Shown piece after piece: positions 46,915-59,048 of a DNA stretch of 64,000 bases. Origin of the DNA: Coptis chinensis (Eukaryota; Streptophyta; Magnoliopsida; Ranunculales; Ranunculaceae); NCBI GenBank assembly GCA_015680905.1, contig CM027382.1:1-64000 (forward strand). Reading direction: 5' to 3'. The stretch's first letter is position 1. Each line of letters starts with the position of its first letter. The position numbers and the translations under genes are program-made. The notes beneath the pieces were generated by a model, which worked only from the letters and a program-made list of their open reading frames with translations, was not told where the DNA came from and did no database searches.

Positions 46915-49900
46915 TTATCTTGGGCCAGATAACTCAACAGCATGGAGGTCGAAAGTGGAGTCAAAAACATATTCCAATTCGTCATTCTGATTAGGAGGAA
47001 GTTGAGATTCTTGACGGTCAAGCTCCACCTTATGCCATTCTTCCCACTTCTCTTCCAAGCCCTCACCTTCGAGCATTCTCACCACCTCAGACATCCTGGG
47101 CCTGCCCATTGGGGACCATTGTGTGCAGAGCAAAGCGACTTGGATAAGCTGCTCCACTTCTGCTTCAGTATAGTTGTTTTCCAATTCAGAATGAATTAGC
47201 ATGTCCAATTTCTTCTCTTTCAGAAGTCCTTTTACCTGAGGAAAAAAAAAATGAATCATAATGAACACGGTGCTTGGTTCTTTTATGATGGTACATATCT
47301 GGTCAATTCATTAATTTCAATAATTTGTATAGCTGTTAGTAAGGTAGCATGAACTGATGAACAAATTTCGTATTTAATATCCCATAAATTATTCAGGTAA
47401 TGCATCGAACAACGTGCCAGAGGAGATGGAACATAGTCACTTAAGTTATAGAAGTAAAGACAAATGCAGCGGATTTAATGTAATGCATTCGTATAGAGTT
47501 GAAAAGGATAACGTTATTGGTTTAGGATCCAAAGCAAGAGGTTGAGGGTATTTGTTTTACTGTATTTAAAAAACATCTAAGAGCTCACAAAAAAATTCTA
47601 CACCAGTATCGAAAGTGCCCCTTTCACTGAATGATTCTAAAGATGATTTTTGGAATGACATCTCAAAACTACTATTCATTAGAGTTGAACTCTATAATCT
47701 GTTATCCAGGCATGTATAAAAAGTACTAAATGTTGGTCTTGAAACTTAAAAAGTCTCTACGCCAGTCTAGAAGAATTTAAACAAATATCAAATAAACACA
47801 TTAGTCAAGATGACGAAAATGTAATGGCTCTGTGTGTAAATTAACCTGTGATAAGGAAAATGCATACCCAATCAAGTGGCATAATATCGTCATTATTTGC
47901 AAGCCGAGCAAGATCAAATGCTCTTTGTCCAGTGATAAGCTCTAAAAGCATGATCCCGTACCCGAAAACATCAGCTTTCTCTGATGATTTGCCAGTGGAG
48001 AGGTACTCTGGAGCGATATGACCAATTGTGCCTTTGACAGCAGTGGTCACATGGGTATTATTGCAGTCCATAAGCTTAGCCAAGCCAAAATCCCCAACAA
48101 CTGCTTCAAAATCCCCATCCAACAAAATGTTAGCAGCTTTGACATCACGGTGAATAATTTTCGGGTCACAATGTTCGTGCAAATAAGAAAGACCCCTAGC
48201 AGATCCCAATGATATCCTCATCCGAGTTGGCCAACCAATTGGGGGTGCAGATGATGGACGTTCTACAAGAAAACATCAAACTTACTGATAAGCAAAATGA
48301 TTATGACCAAAAATCAAGTCAAAGTTAAAGTGACCAAATAGAAAAGGAGCTTAGAGGCCTGGAAAAGTAGCATGAGAAGTAGCACCTCTTAAACAAGATG
48401 AAACACTGCCATTTTCCATATACGGATATACAAGCAACCTTTCGGTTGCTGTCATAGAAAAGCCAAGTAGAGGTAGGAGGTTCCGATGCACGGCCATACT
48501 AATCATCTCTATTTCTGTCTGAAACTGAATTTCTCCACCCAGTGAACGCTCTTTTAGTCGTTTAATTGCGACTAAGGAACCATCTGCCAGACGTGCCTTG
48601 TACACCTTCCCAAACCCACCCTTACCTAGAATGTTCTTGTTACTAAAATTATCAGTAGCAACTTGTAGTTCCCGCAAAGAAAACCTTTTGAGTTGACCTA
48701 AATGAACTTCTGGGTCCTCTTCAGCTGAAAAGAGATACAAAAATGTTACACGATACATTTACTAGAAAACACAACTTAAGTTATTTTCAACTATTTTACT
48801 AACCTGGAACGTCAAAGTAATGCTGTTGGGGTTTCCGTCTACGCCACCATACTAACCAAATTGCAGGGGCAGCAAAAAGTAACGCAGCACCAACAGCCAC
48901 TCCTCCAGCAATTGCTCCTGTCCTAGGAACACTATTTCCTGAGAAATAAACAGTCATAATCGCATTTTCTATGATTATATGAATAATCACCATCCACTCA
49001 CCAGTTTCAACAAGAAACAACTTTAACTAGGTTGCATCGAAGGCAACAGTATCTAATAAACTTGACCCTAATAAAGCAATAACTATTGCCAGAATTTTTA
49101 CACTTTTGACATTTGGAAAGCTACAGTACACAAATGAGTAGGAAAATCTAGATATGGCGCAAGTAGAATTTCCAAAACAAAGACAAAAGACAGACATAAT
49201 CAAGAAATTTCTCATGCAAAGATAGAGAAGATAAGTAAAAAAGGAACATGTACTAAAAAACATCAATAAAATATGCACTACAAACAAGATAAACAGATTA
49301 AGAAGAAGTAGCAACATTCTACAACAGAACAACCATAATAAGGTGCAATAAAATTACCGCCACGAGATACTGGTGGAGGAACCAAGGGAGGAGGAGGAGA
49401 AAAGGGAGGAGATCCTGGGCAAGGCCTTTGAGTAACAGGGCCACATAGATTTGTGTTATTATTAAAACTGCATTTCAACAAATGGATATAAGTATAACAT
49501 CTCTAATCAGAGCAAAAAGAGACCAACTACAGTATACTAGCAACAAACCTGATGGGAGTGAACAACGAAAAAGAACCAGTATCTGGAATTGGTCCTGATA
49601 GGAGGTTGTTGGATAAATCCCTGCACGCCACTTTGCAAGATGGTAATAAGCCTACTTAAATAGCATTGCATCAACAAAAGAGTGAAAACGAGAGGATTTC
49701 ACATCCGAGGAGAAGGATATCAGGTTGATACTTACAAAATTTGGAGTGTCGTAATATTGGTTAGAGATACAGGAATGTTACCCGTCAGGCTGTTGTTGCT
49801 AAGCCGACTATCCTTCCAGAACATTTAAAACAATGTCAACTTCCAAAATCTATTGAAAAGGGTTACAGATAACTCAGGACATATGATATATAGACATGGT

Positions 49901-51362
49901 TTTTATTATAAGATGATTTCTTTTGAATAAGAATGGGTTGAAGTAAGTAACTTACAGAAAACGCAATTTTGCTAGGTTGCCAAATGTCTTTGGAATCCTA
50001 CCACTTAAATTGTTCGAGTAAAGATCCAAACTCACTAAGCTTGTCAAGTTGCCAAGCGCACTGGGAATCTGTCCACTTAAGTTATTACTATAAAGTTCCC
50101 TGCATCAATAGAAATGGTGAGTTCAATTATCTGTAATCAGTTATAACTTTTCATTTGCTTATTATTGAAAACAAAGACTGAAATATTGAAAACCAACAGA
50201 GCGTCCAAAGAGAGGAATGGTTTAGTACTATACAAGTATGCAAGGCAACAGAAGATATATTATCTTATTGACAGGGAACACATCAAACAAGTATTGCTTA
50301 TAGACTAGAGAAAGGCACTCACAAATACTGCAAAGATGTAAGCTGACCAAGCTGGGGGACCAATGTACCTGATAAATTAGAATTTCCTAAATCCCTGAAA
50401 GAAATACAAAAACAAGTAATCATTAATTAAGCTGGTCAATCAATTGGAAAGTTGGATTTTATATCCTAAGCATTCAACATCAGAAAATTTTCTTTTATAT
50501 TAATCTTAAACACCATATAAGTTATATGAAAAAAGAAAGAACTTACACTCTTATAACCCTGTTATCAGGGCTGCATGTAACATGAAACCAAGTGCACGGA
50601 TTGACAAGGGTAGAATAATGCCAACTTTGTAGCACATTATTAGGGTCGCTCAACCAGCTACGTAGGCTAAACAAAGCATCGCCTATTGAGTACACAAGAA
50701 ACAGACAAGAACGATTATCGTTACATTTGACAGGGGAAAATGCGCAAACAACACTAGCAACATAGGAATAATTATTTTCTTGTTCCAGCAACTCAACTTT
50801 CATCGTATCATAATTTGAACAACTTTCAGACTAAGGGCACCAAATCTATATGTATATACTAAGGCGTAGAAGTCTTTAAAAAAAGTCGAGTCTCTTTAAT
50901 TCCAATATATAGTAAGGCGAGCCCTATACGAAATGCAGGTGCCAACTAGCAAAGTCAATAAAACCTTTGGGTGATGATACCAGAGCTCTGGGGCTCGAAC
51001 CCCCCAAAGATCAAAAGAGTTCTTGATCTCATTTAAAACAGCGCTACCAATAAAAAAAAAAGCTCTATACGAAATTCCTAGATAGAACAATTGGATTTAC
51101 CAACAAAAACCAATATTAGGCCTCTGATTAAGAAAATAAAGTAGCTAAAAAGCCAACTTTACAGTAATCCTACTAAAAATTCCAAAAGCCATACAATATA
51201 ACAGTTGCACTTTTCCTAGATTACTTCATGCACACTTCTTTGATTCTTTAAAAAAAAGTGGCTAGCTAAAGATTAGAACAAACCTTCTGTATTAGCGTAA
51301 ATGGTATTTAATGGATGGAACATGAGCATTAACCAAAGAAGAAATGAAGTTATGATCTCCAT
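46915..51362 (-). CDS. SERK-like LRR receptor kinase, copy B (intact)
   Basis: Full-length SERK-family co-receptor kinase of the plasma membrane. Exons in coding order: 51284-51362, 50547-50682, 50323-50394, 49956-50099, 49736-49807, 49549-49620, 49358-49467, 48804-48938, 48386-48724, 47868-48262, 46915-47235. They total 1875 nt, giving 624 residues, close to the usual ~625. Signal peptide at 1-25, LRR cap with CTWFHVTC, about five LRRs, Pro-rich SPP region to ~228, and a TM helix at ~232-258. The kinase has [39 protein letters not shown] and [13 protein letters not shown] (activation loop Thr/Ser), so it is an active-type RD kinase. The tail [10 protein letters not shown] is the SERK signature. 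Compared with copy A it has whole-codon gains and losses only. Which SERK clade it belongs to was not resolved. Confidence 0.95.
50935..51060 (+). mobile_element. SINE, copy in SERK-B intron 1
   Basis: Same SINE, site and flanking CTATACGAAAT duplication as at 21936-22061 and 39300-39425. The A box is mutated (AAAGTCAATA) and the B box region is GGGCTCGAACCCC. Shared by all three SERK copies, so it predates the duplications. Confidence 0.85.
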
Positions 51363-52653
51363 TATTTTTATTACTCTCTAGCTTGCTAAAATGCTAAACC
51401 AGCTCAATAATGAAGAAATATGGTACTGTTTTTTAATGTTTTTTTTTTTTTGTGGAAGAAGAAAGATCTTAGAAAACGAGTACAAGGCTGGCGTGCAGAC
51501 TGGTGCACTACCACATTAAGTCTCAGCTCCTGTCCCATTTTCAGTTACTCAAAATTCTCATGCATAGATTGCTGAATGAGTCTTCTGTCTGTACTTCCTA
51601 AACACACAGTCGTTTTCTGTTTGAAATTCTGTCAAATCACTTACTTTTTAACTGTTTTACGGGTCACTTACCCAAACTGGTTGCTACACAAATTTAGGCC
51701 CAAACACGTAAATTAACCAGTAATTTTGACCATCAACAACTACCATTAATAATTTCGGTCAGCCAATTTATTTTTGTTTAATACCAATTACGACTTTCTT
51801 TCCCATCTAACGAAAAAAACCTCAAACTATAAATTTGTAAAATATTTTTGAGATCTAGTTGTTTTTATCTTTGAGCTAACTGATTTGTTTTTTTTTTTTT
51901 TTTTTTGACAAGTCTGTTTTAAAAGAGATTAGTAACTCTTTGATGCTAGTCGGTACCTACGAAAAAAAGTGTGGGCAAGCCTGTTTTAAAAGAGTTACTA
52001 ATCTCATTTAAAAAATCAGTAACTCAATTGTGTGTAGCGGGGTTGGGCCTTTAATATCTTCACTTGCAAATGTTTGCGAATGTGTAGGCAAACCGAACCC
52101 CAGACGTATCATCACCCAAAGGTTTTACCAACTAAGTTAGAAGACACTTACGTGAACTTGTGATTTAAGATACGAGAAAACATTTATCTTCTTCTCCATC
52201 TAGTAAAAAATAACTCCAATTAGAAACTTACAAATTTTTTTTATATCTAGTTGTTTCCATATTTGAGCTAGTTGATTTATATGTTGTGATTAATGATTTA
52301 AACTATAAGAAAACATATTATTCTCTCGTGACAAACACTATTCTCACTTTGCAATCTACTTGTTCACTTTTCAATTCTAGATTATTGATAATTAAATAAT
52401 AATTAGGTCAATTTCGGCAACACAAAGCAATTGACCCAATTCTCACCCAATTCTGTCCTAGCTATGGGCCCATGATCGGGCTAAGTTTTGATGGGTTCGT
52501 GTCAACTGGGCCGATTGGGCTTGTCTATAGATCCAAAATTTTCATTGGACTGGACTTTATTCGGGCTTGAAGCCCAAATCATTCATAAATTTTATTTTCC
52601 TTAAAAAAAAAGAAATGATTTTTATCATCTTCCTCATTTTTGAGAGTGCAGCC
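51363..52653. promoter_or_regulatory. Head-to-head intergenic region of unit B (SERK-B / RH39-B)
   Basis: About 1.3 kb between two divergent starts: SERK-B ATG at 51362 and RH39-B ATG at 52654. It must hold the promoters of both genes. It matches 22365-23661 closely, including SINE-derived stretches near 51930-52140 and the GGGCCGATTGGGCTTG block about 150 bases before RH39. A poly-T run lies near 51889-51906. Confidence 0.5.
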
Positions 52654-55600
52654 ATGGTTGGAACTGGAAGAGCACTGCTAAGCTTCTCATTTTCCTCAAA
52701 TCTCTTTTCCCACACACTCTTTTCATCAACAACAAGATACCCTTTTACCAAAACACCCACCAGGGTTTTTCAAAGGTTTAAGCCTCTTTGTTCCAATGCA
52801 ATAGAGCTAACAACAACAACTACTACTACTACTACACTTGAACAAGACAACTATGGTTTAGAACCCATGAGGCATTCTATCCTTTTAGAGAAACTAAGAG
52901 CAAGGCATTTAAAAGACTCCTCAAAAATCCCACTTAACAAAGCCCCTTCTTTTGGTTCTGTTGAGAAACAGGCCGGTGATGACAAGTTGTCGAAAAGCCG
53001 TAAAGTTGGTAATGCTAAGGTTTTCACAAGTTTTAGAGAGTTGGGTTTGGATGAGGAAGTAATGGGTGCTGTTGATGAGCTTGGGATATCAGTTCCAACT
53101 GAAATTCAAGGTGTTGGTATTCCTGTTGTGTTGGAAGGGAAGAGTGTTGTGTTGGGTTCTCATACTGGGTCTGGTAAGACCTTGGCTTATATGTTGCCTT
53201 TGGTTCAGGTAATCTTGTTGAGTTCATTTGTGCAATTTCAGTTTTAGTTATATATCTATTCACATGTTTAAAGTTGTGTTCTTTATATGAATGTATAAGA
53301 TGATGTTATACATTGAGACAGGAGAGTGTTTAGTCTGATGTTTCGTATCTACGATAGCTATTTAAGTACATATAGTTATTCTAAGGTAAAAATTGTGTTG
53401 GTTTTGTAGCTACTGAGACAGGATGAAATGTTGCGTGGTATGCTGATGAAACCTAGGAGACCTCGAGCAGTTGTATTGTGTCCAACAAGGGAGCTATCCG
53501 AGCAGGTACTTATGCATTTTCTAGTTTAATATATGTGGTTTAATTCTATTGTTGAGAGTTGAAAGTTCAGATTTAGTAATGACCCATGGAAAACTATTGT
53601 AGGTTTTTCGCGTGTCGAAATCTATTAGTCATCATGCACGGTTCAGGTCTACCATGGTAAGTGGTGGTGGGCGGTTAAGACCTCAAGAAGATTCATTGAA
53701 TGTCCCAATCGATATGGTTGTTGGGACTCCTGGAAGGGTTCTTCAACATATTGAAGAAGGGAACATTGTTTATGGTGACATCAAGTATGTGGTAAGTGTT
53801 TAGTATTTAGCTTGTGCATATTGCTGTGCTTCTCAGAGGTATCTTGAAATTTTAGAGTCCATGAAGGAAGGTGCTGAACATGGTATTTGGAGATCCTTAA
53901 CTATGATTTTTTTTTTTTGTTGTTTCATTGCATATTAAGGTCTATTATGTGTATAAATGTGTTTCTTATGCAATTTAAGAAGTGACACGTAAATTTGTAA
54001 CAATGCCAATGCTGCGTAATGTTTGTTAGAACAGTAGTTTCAGCTCATATCTTATAAGTATTTAGCATCATGATCTGAATAAGCACCAACAGGAAAAGAA
54101 AACCAGTCTAGGTTGGGTTTGTATTAAGAAATACAACTCCACCGAAAGCCAGAAATACTTTGACAAATAAAAAAATACTCAATATATTTGTCTCAACAAA
54201 AACTGTAGGTTTAGACTCTTACTACAATATAGTATCAAATAGGAGTCATATTCACCATAATCATTTATTATTGCAAAGATTGGGGGTTGCAATATTTATC
54301 AATTATCATGCACCATTCAACTACATGTAAAGTGAGTATGTGCAGTTAAGTCGCTACTCGGTCGCTACTCGTTTGAAGAGCGAGTAGCGAGTAGGTGTAA
54401 TCGGTCGGGGATTAATCAGGATTAATCGGACGATTTTTCATAACACTATATTTCTTTACAAATAATTATTAAATATATTTAATTTTGCAATACCAACATA
54501 ATGAAGCCAATTAAGAACCCAATCAATCAATAAACAATTAAAACACTCAATCAACTAAAATAAATATTATTAAAGTGTAGAACTTTACAGAATCGAGGGT
54601 TGGTCGAATCGGCGAAATGTCGAGTTCAATGTTTAACATTGAAATAGTTGAAATAGTGAACACAATTACTCGGCTAATCAGCTAATTGGGTCGGTCAAGT
54701 ACTCGGGGAGTTTTTGAGCCCGATTGTGATCGGGGATTAAATTGTTAGTCGGGTCGGCTAAGCAGCGAGTAGCGAGTACTCACCGATTACTCAGCGAGTA
54801 CTCAACGATTTAATAGCCCAGAAGTGAGTACTGAACTACTGAAGCACACTGAAACTTAATGCTGGGATTAAACTTGGACTTTTGATTATGATTGTGCTGG
54901 TCTCGGTGTTAGTGGCCCATGTGAATAATACATAACACGAGAAATAGTATGAATTGTAGGGAGGATAAGCCACAAAGAACTTGATCAGGATTAACAACTT
55001 TTGTGCAAGAGTAAATGTCCATGTTTTATATTATTATTATTATTATCAGGTTCCATTTAATTTTCTTCCAGTTTTAGGTGTCTCTGTACACGTCATGATG
55101 ATATTATTTTATGTTAGGTGCTGGATGAGGCAGACACTATGTTCGATCGTGGCTTTGGTCCTGATATACGCAAGTTTCTCGGCCCACTGAAAAACCGTGC
55201 TCTCAAATCCGATGACCAAGGATTTCAAACTATCTTGGTCACTGCAACAATGACTAAGGTATGGCTATATATTCTGTCATTTATTATGGACAAATTGTAT
55301 GTTATGTGTTGAAGATTTTGACTGATTCACTTATGTGCATTACTTCTTTTCGTTTCTGTTGATTTACTCAATCTACTCTCTTTCACTGGTTTGAGATTTT
55401 AACTCTAGAACCTTTGACACAATTATTTGTGGTTTCCTTGGGGATTTTACAAATAAGGATGGTTGGATGATAAGTTTTTCTTAAAAAAATTCCAAGTCCC
55501 AAAGTAGAGGCATGCAAGTGATGCCTCCTTGTGCAAGGATCTCTTCACTTTTCCCAAATGTCAAAAGTCTCCCAGTTTTGCAATCTTCGCTTTGGGGGGA

Positions 55601-58259
55601 AGAGATGATGGAATGCAACGATTCTTCGTGATGAATTCTCTACAGTGAGGACATTACACTCAATGTTGAATCCTTTTATAGGTGTCATGAAAAAAGGATT
55701 CATAAAGTCATTATGTACCTGTCTGTGCTTATTATGCATGCCTTAGAGTTGTTTCTACTTGTAAATTGGAACATGTTTTCTTTCATTTATCCCCCTAGGT
55801 ATTTTGATTTATTTGCAGGCAGTGCAAATGTTGGTTGATGAAGAATTTGAAGGCATTCTCCATCTGCGTACATCAACGTTGCACAAGAAGATTGCATCTG
55901 CTCGGCATGATTTTATAAAGCTTTCTGGTGCGGAAAACAAGCTGGAGGCATTGCTGCAGGTAGTTTCTATTCTCTGCATTACTAAAGTAAGTAAACAGTG
56001 TAAAACAGTGAAATAACTCTATAGTAAACACAACTACCAACACATGTGGTTAGCAGCACTTTAATGATGATAACTGGATACATGGTATGTTATTTTAGAC
56101 AAGGCAATGGAAATGGTACTCCATAAGATCGTTTTCTATTCTTTGTTGTCTTTATGCTTTGGATTTTTTGTTATTGCCTATCAAAGTTGTGTCAAACTTA
56201 TGCAAGTACACATAGTCCTGGACCGGGAAACCCAATCGGTTTTAGCAATTTTGTGTCTGCATATACACTGTAGACAGCCCATCAAAAAGATGTAGCCTGG
56301 TCTCCATCAACGAAAAATAGAAGAAAAAAAAAAACTTGGTTGGTGATCCTCTGTATGTTAATAACATAGCACCACTTATATATCTTCCGAGTTAAACAGC
56401 TAGCACTTTTTTCAAGAATCAAAATACTCCTCAGTGGTACTATTCCTTACTATATATATGGCTTTTTGATCATATGCCATCACAGGTCCTTGAGCCGAGT
56501 TTGTCAAAGGGAAATCGTGTAATGGTGTTCTGCAACACCTTGAATTCTAGTCGCGCTGTAGATCATTATCTCAGTGAAAATCAAATTTCCACAGTGAATT
56601 ACCACGGGGAGGTGCCAGCTGAACAAAGGTGAGTTAATTCCTTTTGATTTGTTTTTGTTTAACTTTAATCTTTATATATGTTAATGAAATTTGCGATGTG
56701 TTTCTAGTTTCCAATTCACCTCCTATGCATTGTTTCTGATTTGGATTCTTATGTGCAGAGTCGAAAACCTCAAGAAGTTTAAGAGTGAAGATGGGGATTG
56801 TCCCACGTTGGTTTGCACAGACTTGGCTGCTCGAGGGCTGGACTTGGATGTGGACCATGTCATTATGTTTGATTTTCCCTCAAACTCTGTATGTATTTTA
56901 TTTCGCCTGGTATTTCACCTCATTTATTGTTCTATTGACTCTCTTATAAGTTTTCCCATTTCCCCATCGAGTTACTTCAGTGAAAATCTGACCTGACTGT
57001 TGCTTGATGGTATTTTAGATTGACTACCTCCATCGCACAGGAAGAACTGCTCGTATGGGAGCTAAAGGTATGTTGCTTTACTTTTGTTTGATTTCGTATG
57101 AGGGGGGGGGGACTAATCATAGTACAAAATGCTTGGCATAAAGCCTAATACTGCAGTATTTTCCACGAAACGGCACGATAGACTCTATTATTTATACAGT
57201 AGCCCAGCCTCATCTACTGTCAAAGTTTGAATAGTTTTTCAGCCGCCAATATATTGACAGGAACAGAATTTTTTTCTACAGAATTACTAGTTATTGCATA
57301 CAACAACTGAAATAATACTAGAATTTAATTCATATCAAATTCAATTGTAAGTTCTACATGTGTCAGAGAAATGGAAAGATCACTTGTTGGCTACCAAACT
57401 AAGTTTATGCTTTGTCAACACGCATTGTTTTATCAAAATTTTATTTGTCTGCAGCCATTTCCTACATGATTATCTATAGTTGCTCAGTTCACTTCTAGCT
57501 TTGAGTTTGAATATGTGCTTTGGTGCTATGTGGATCCATAGAGCCATAAGCAGTTTTATACACACTTCTGCTTTCATGTAGCCACCTAAAAGTACTTTTT
57601 ACTTTAGATGATGCGCAGAAAAGTCTTATACATGAAAACACACATAGTTGAAATATCTGTCAAACCTACAAAATTTCTTATCTTTGCAGGCTAATGTATG
57701 TTCCAGTTAACTAAACTGATTTATTGTAACAGGTAAAGTAACAAGTCTGGTTGCGAAGAAGGACACCAGTCTGGCAGCCCGAATTGAAGAAGCGATCCGG
57801 AAGAATGAGAGCTTAGAATCTCTCACGGTAGATAACTTCAGAATGGCCAGCGACAAGGCTCGAGTAAGTTTGAAGGGTAAGAGCAGTACTGTAAGAGCCT
57901 CAAATCAGAAAAGTAAGAGTGAATTGGCAAAACCCTCTAGAGGCCGTGGGAAAGTAGTAGCTGTTGATACATCACGGCGGAGAGCTGTTGATACGTCACG
58001 GCAGAGAACTGTTGATACATCACGGCGGAGAACTGTTGAACCCAAAGCCGGAAAAAGATCTGCACCACCAACCAAAACTGGAAGACCAGCAATTAAAGTC
58101 TCAAAACTGTCCAAGCCATCCTCGGCTAGTGTCTCAAAGAAAGCTACACTAGGTGGGAAGAAACCTGCAGAGAGAAGGAAGTCTAACGCTGCGAAACCAG
58201 TCTCAAAGCTCAATGTTGTGGGGTTTAGGGGGCGGACTTCTTCCTTGGTCAAATCATAG
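52654..58259 (+). CDS. RH39: DEAD-box ATP-dependent RNA helicase 39, chloroplast (copy B, intact)
   Basis: RH39 is a chloroplast DEAD-box helicase; in Arabidopsis it is needed for the hidden-break processing of 23S rRNA. Exons: 52654-53208, 53410-53505, 53603-53791, 55118-55258, 55819-55959, 56486-56628, 56759-56888, 57019-57067, 57733-58259. They total 1971 nt, giving 656 residues. A Ser/Phe-rich N-terminus ([18 protein letters not shown]) suits a transit peptide, and a poly-Thr run follows. Motifs: Q region ([21 protein letters not shown]), Walker [31 protein letters not shown], motif III as TATM instead of the usual SAT, VMVFCNT, ARGLDLD, and [10 protein letters not shown]. The C-terminal extension is basic and holds VDTSRRR-type repeats. 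The start was chosen at 52654 because the ATG farther upstream has no helicase-family or transit-peptide character. All splice sites are GT-AG. Confidence 0.95.
54330..54840. mobile_element. Fold-back MITE-like repeat in RH39-B intron 3
   Basis: The ends are dense in CGAGTAGCGAGTACT and its inverse, and the interior has GATTAATCGG-type repeats and an AT-rich core. A 9-bp perfect inverted repeat, CGCTACTCG (54363-54371) and CGAGTAGCG (54381-54389), lies at the left edge. RH39-A ends before this point. Exact borders and target duplication are unclear. Confidence 0.5.
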
Positions 58260-59048
58260 AGTCTCAACTGATGTTGTGTATGATTTGAATTCTTTTGCAT
58301 GCATCTATATGTAAATCAAGTTTTTCTCCGCAATGTGATATTTTGTTTCTTGAGTTTATTTACTGCCAATCATTCCTGTGTTGTGTGATTGTATCTCATA
58401 CTCACATTTCTAAAACGTACCAACTTTCTACAATGATTTTGCCCGTGGTTTTCAAAGAAGCCAAATGATCTTGGTTTTGGACTTTAATCGAAAGCGGAGC
58501 AAGTGAGCTTAACGATCTTAAGGGGGGCGTGCTTGGTATATAATTCAAAAATTTTGGACGAAAAAAACCAAATTGGTTGGTTTCGCATGCACTAGGAATG
58601 TCCATCTGCCCGAAACCGAACAAAATACCAAGACCGAACCCCTCAACATAGGATAATGTAGGGTTTTCTCTCTCTCATTTTTCTTCAACGGGCCCCCAAT
58701 ACTCTTCCACTTCTCTCTTATTTTTTCTTCGCCCCCAATACCCTTTCTCCTTCACCCAACTCCGCTCACTCCCCACAGCTCCGCTCACTCCCCACTGCCA
58801 TACAGTATACTAGTTTGGGCACCACCAGAATATTCGAAACAACGTTTTATCCAATTTGGATCCGAAATGGATCTGGGTCAGCTATTATTGAAGGCCCACT
58901 CAAGACAAAAAATGCTAAAAGCCTTAAAAAGTAAAACCCTGACAGACAGACAGACATGATTGCAAAGTTTCCAGTTTCAACAGTTTCAGACTTCATCTCA
59001 TTTATGAGTTGGACTTGTTGTTCATCATCACTCTCAATCTTCTCTACA
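58260..59048. other. RH39-B 3' UTR and spacer before the TPR gene
   Basis: Non-coding. The region 58640-58800 is C/T-rich with repeated CTCCGCTCACTCCCCAC units. In-frame upstream ATGs at 58956 and 59007 lie before the preferred TPR start, so they may be 5' UTR or an N-terminal extension. Confidence 0.45.

Noticed and set aside
57104-57114. Run of about ten G in RH39-B intron 8
   Set aside because: A single homopolymer with no repeated G-tract pattern, so there is no support for a quadruplex or element end.
57905-58300. Minus-strand open frame of 131 codons
   Set aside because: Mirror of the repetitive, basic C-terminal exon of RH39-B.
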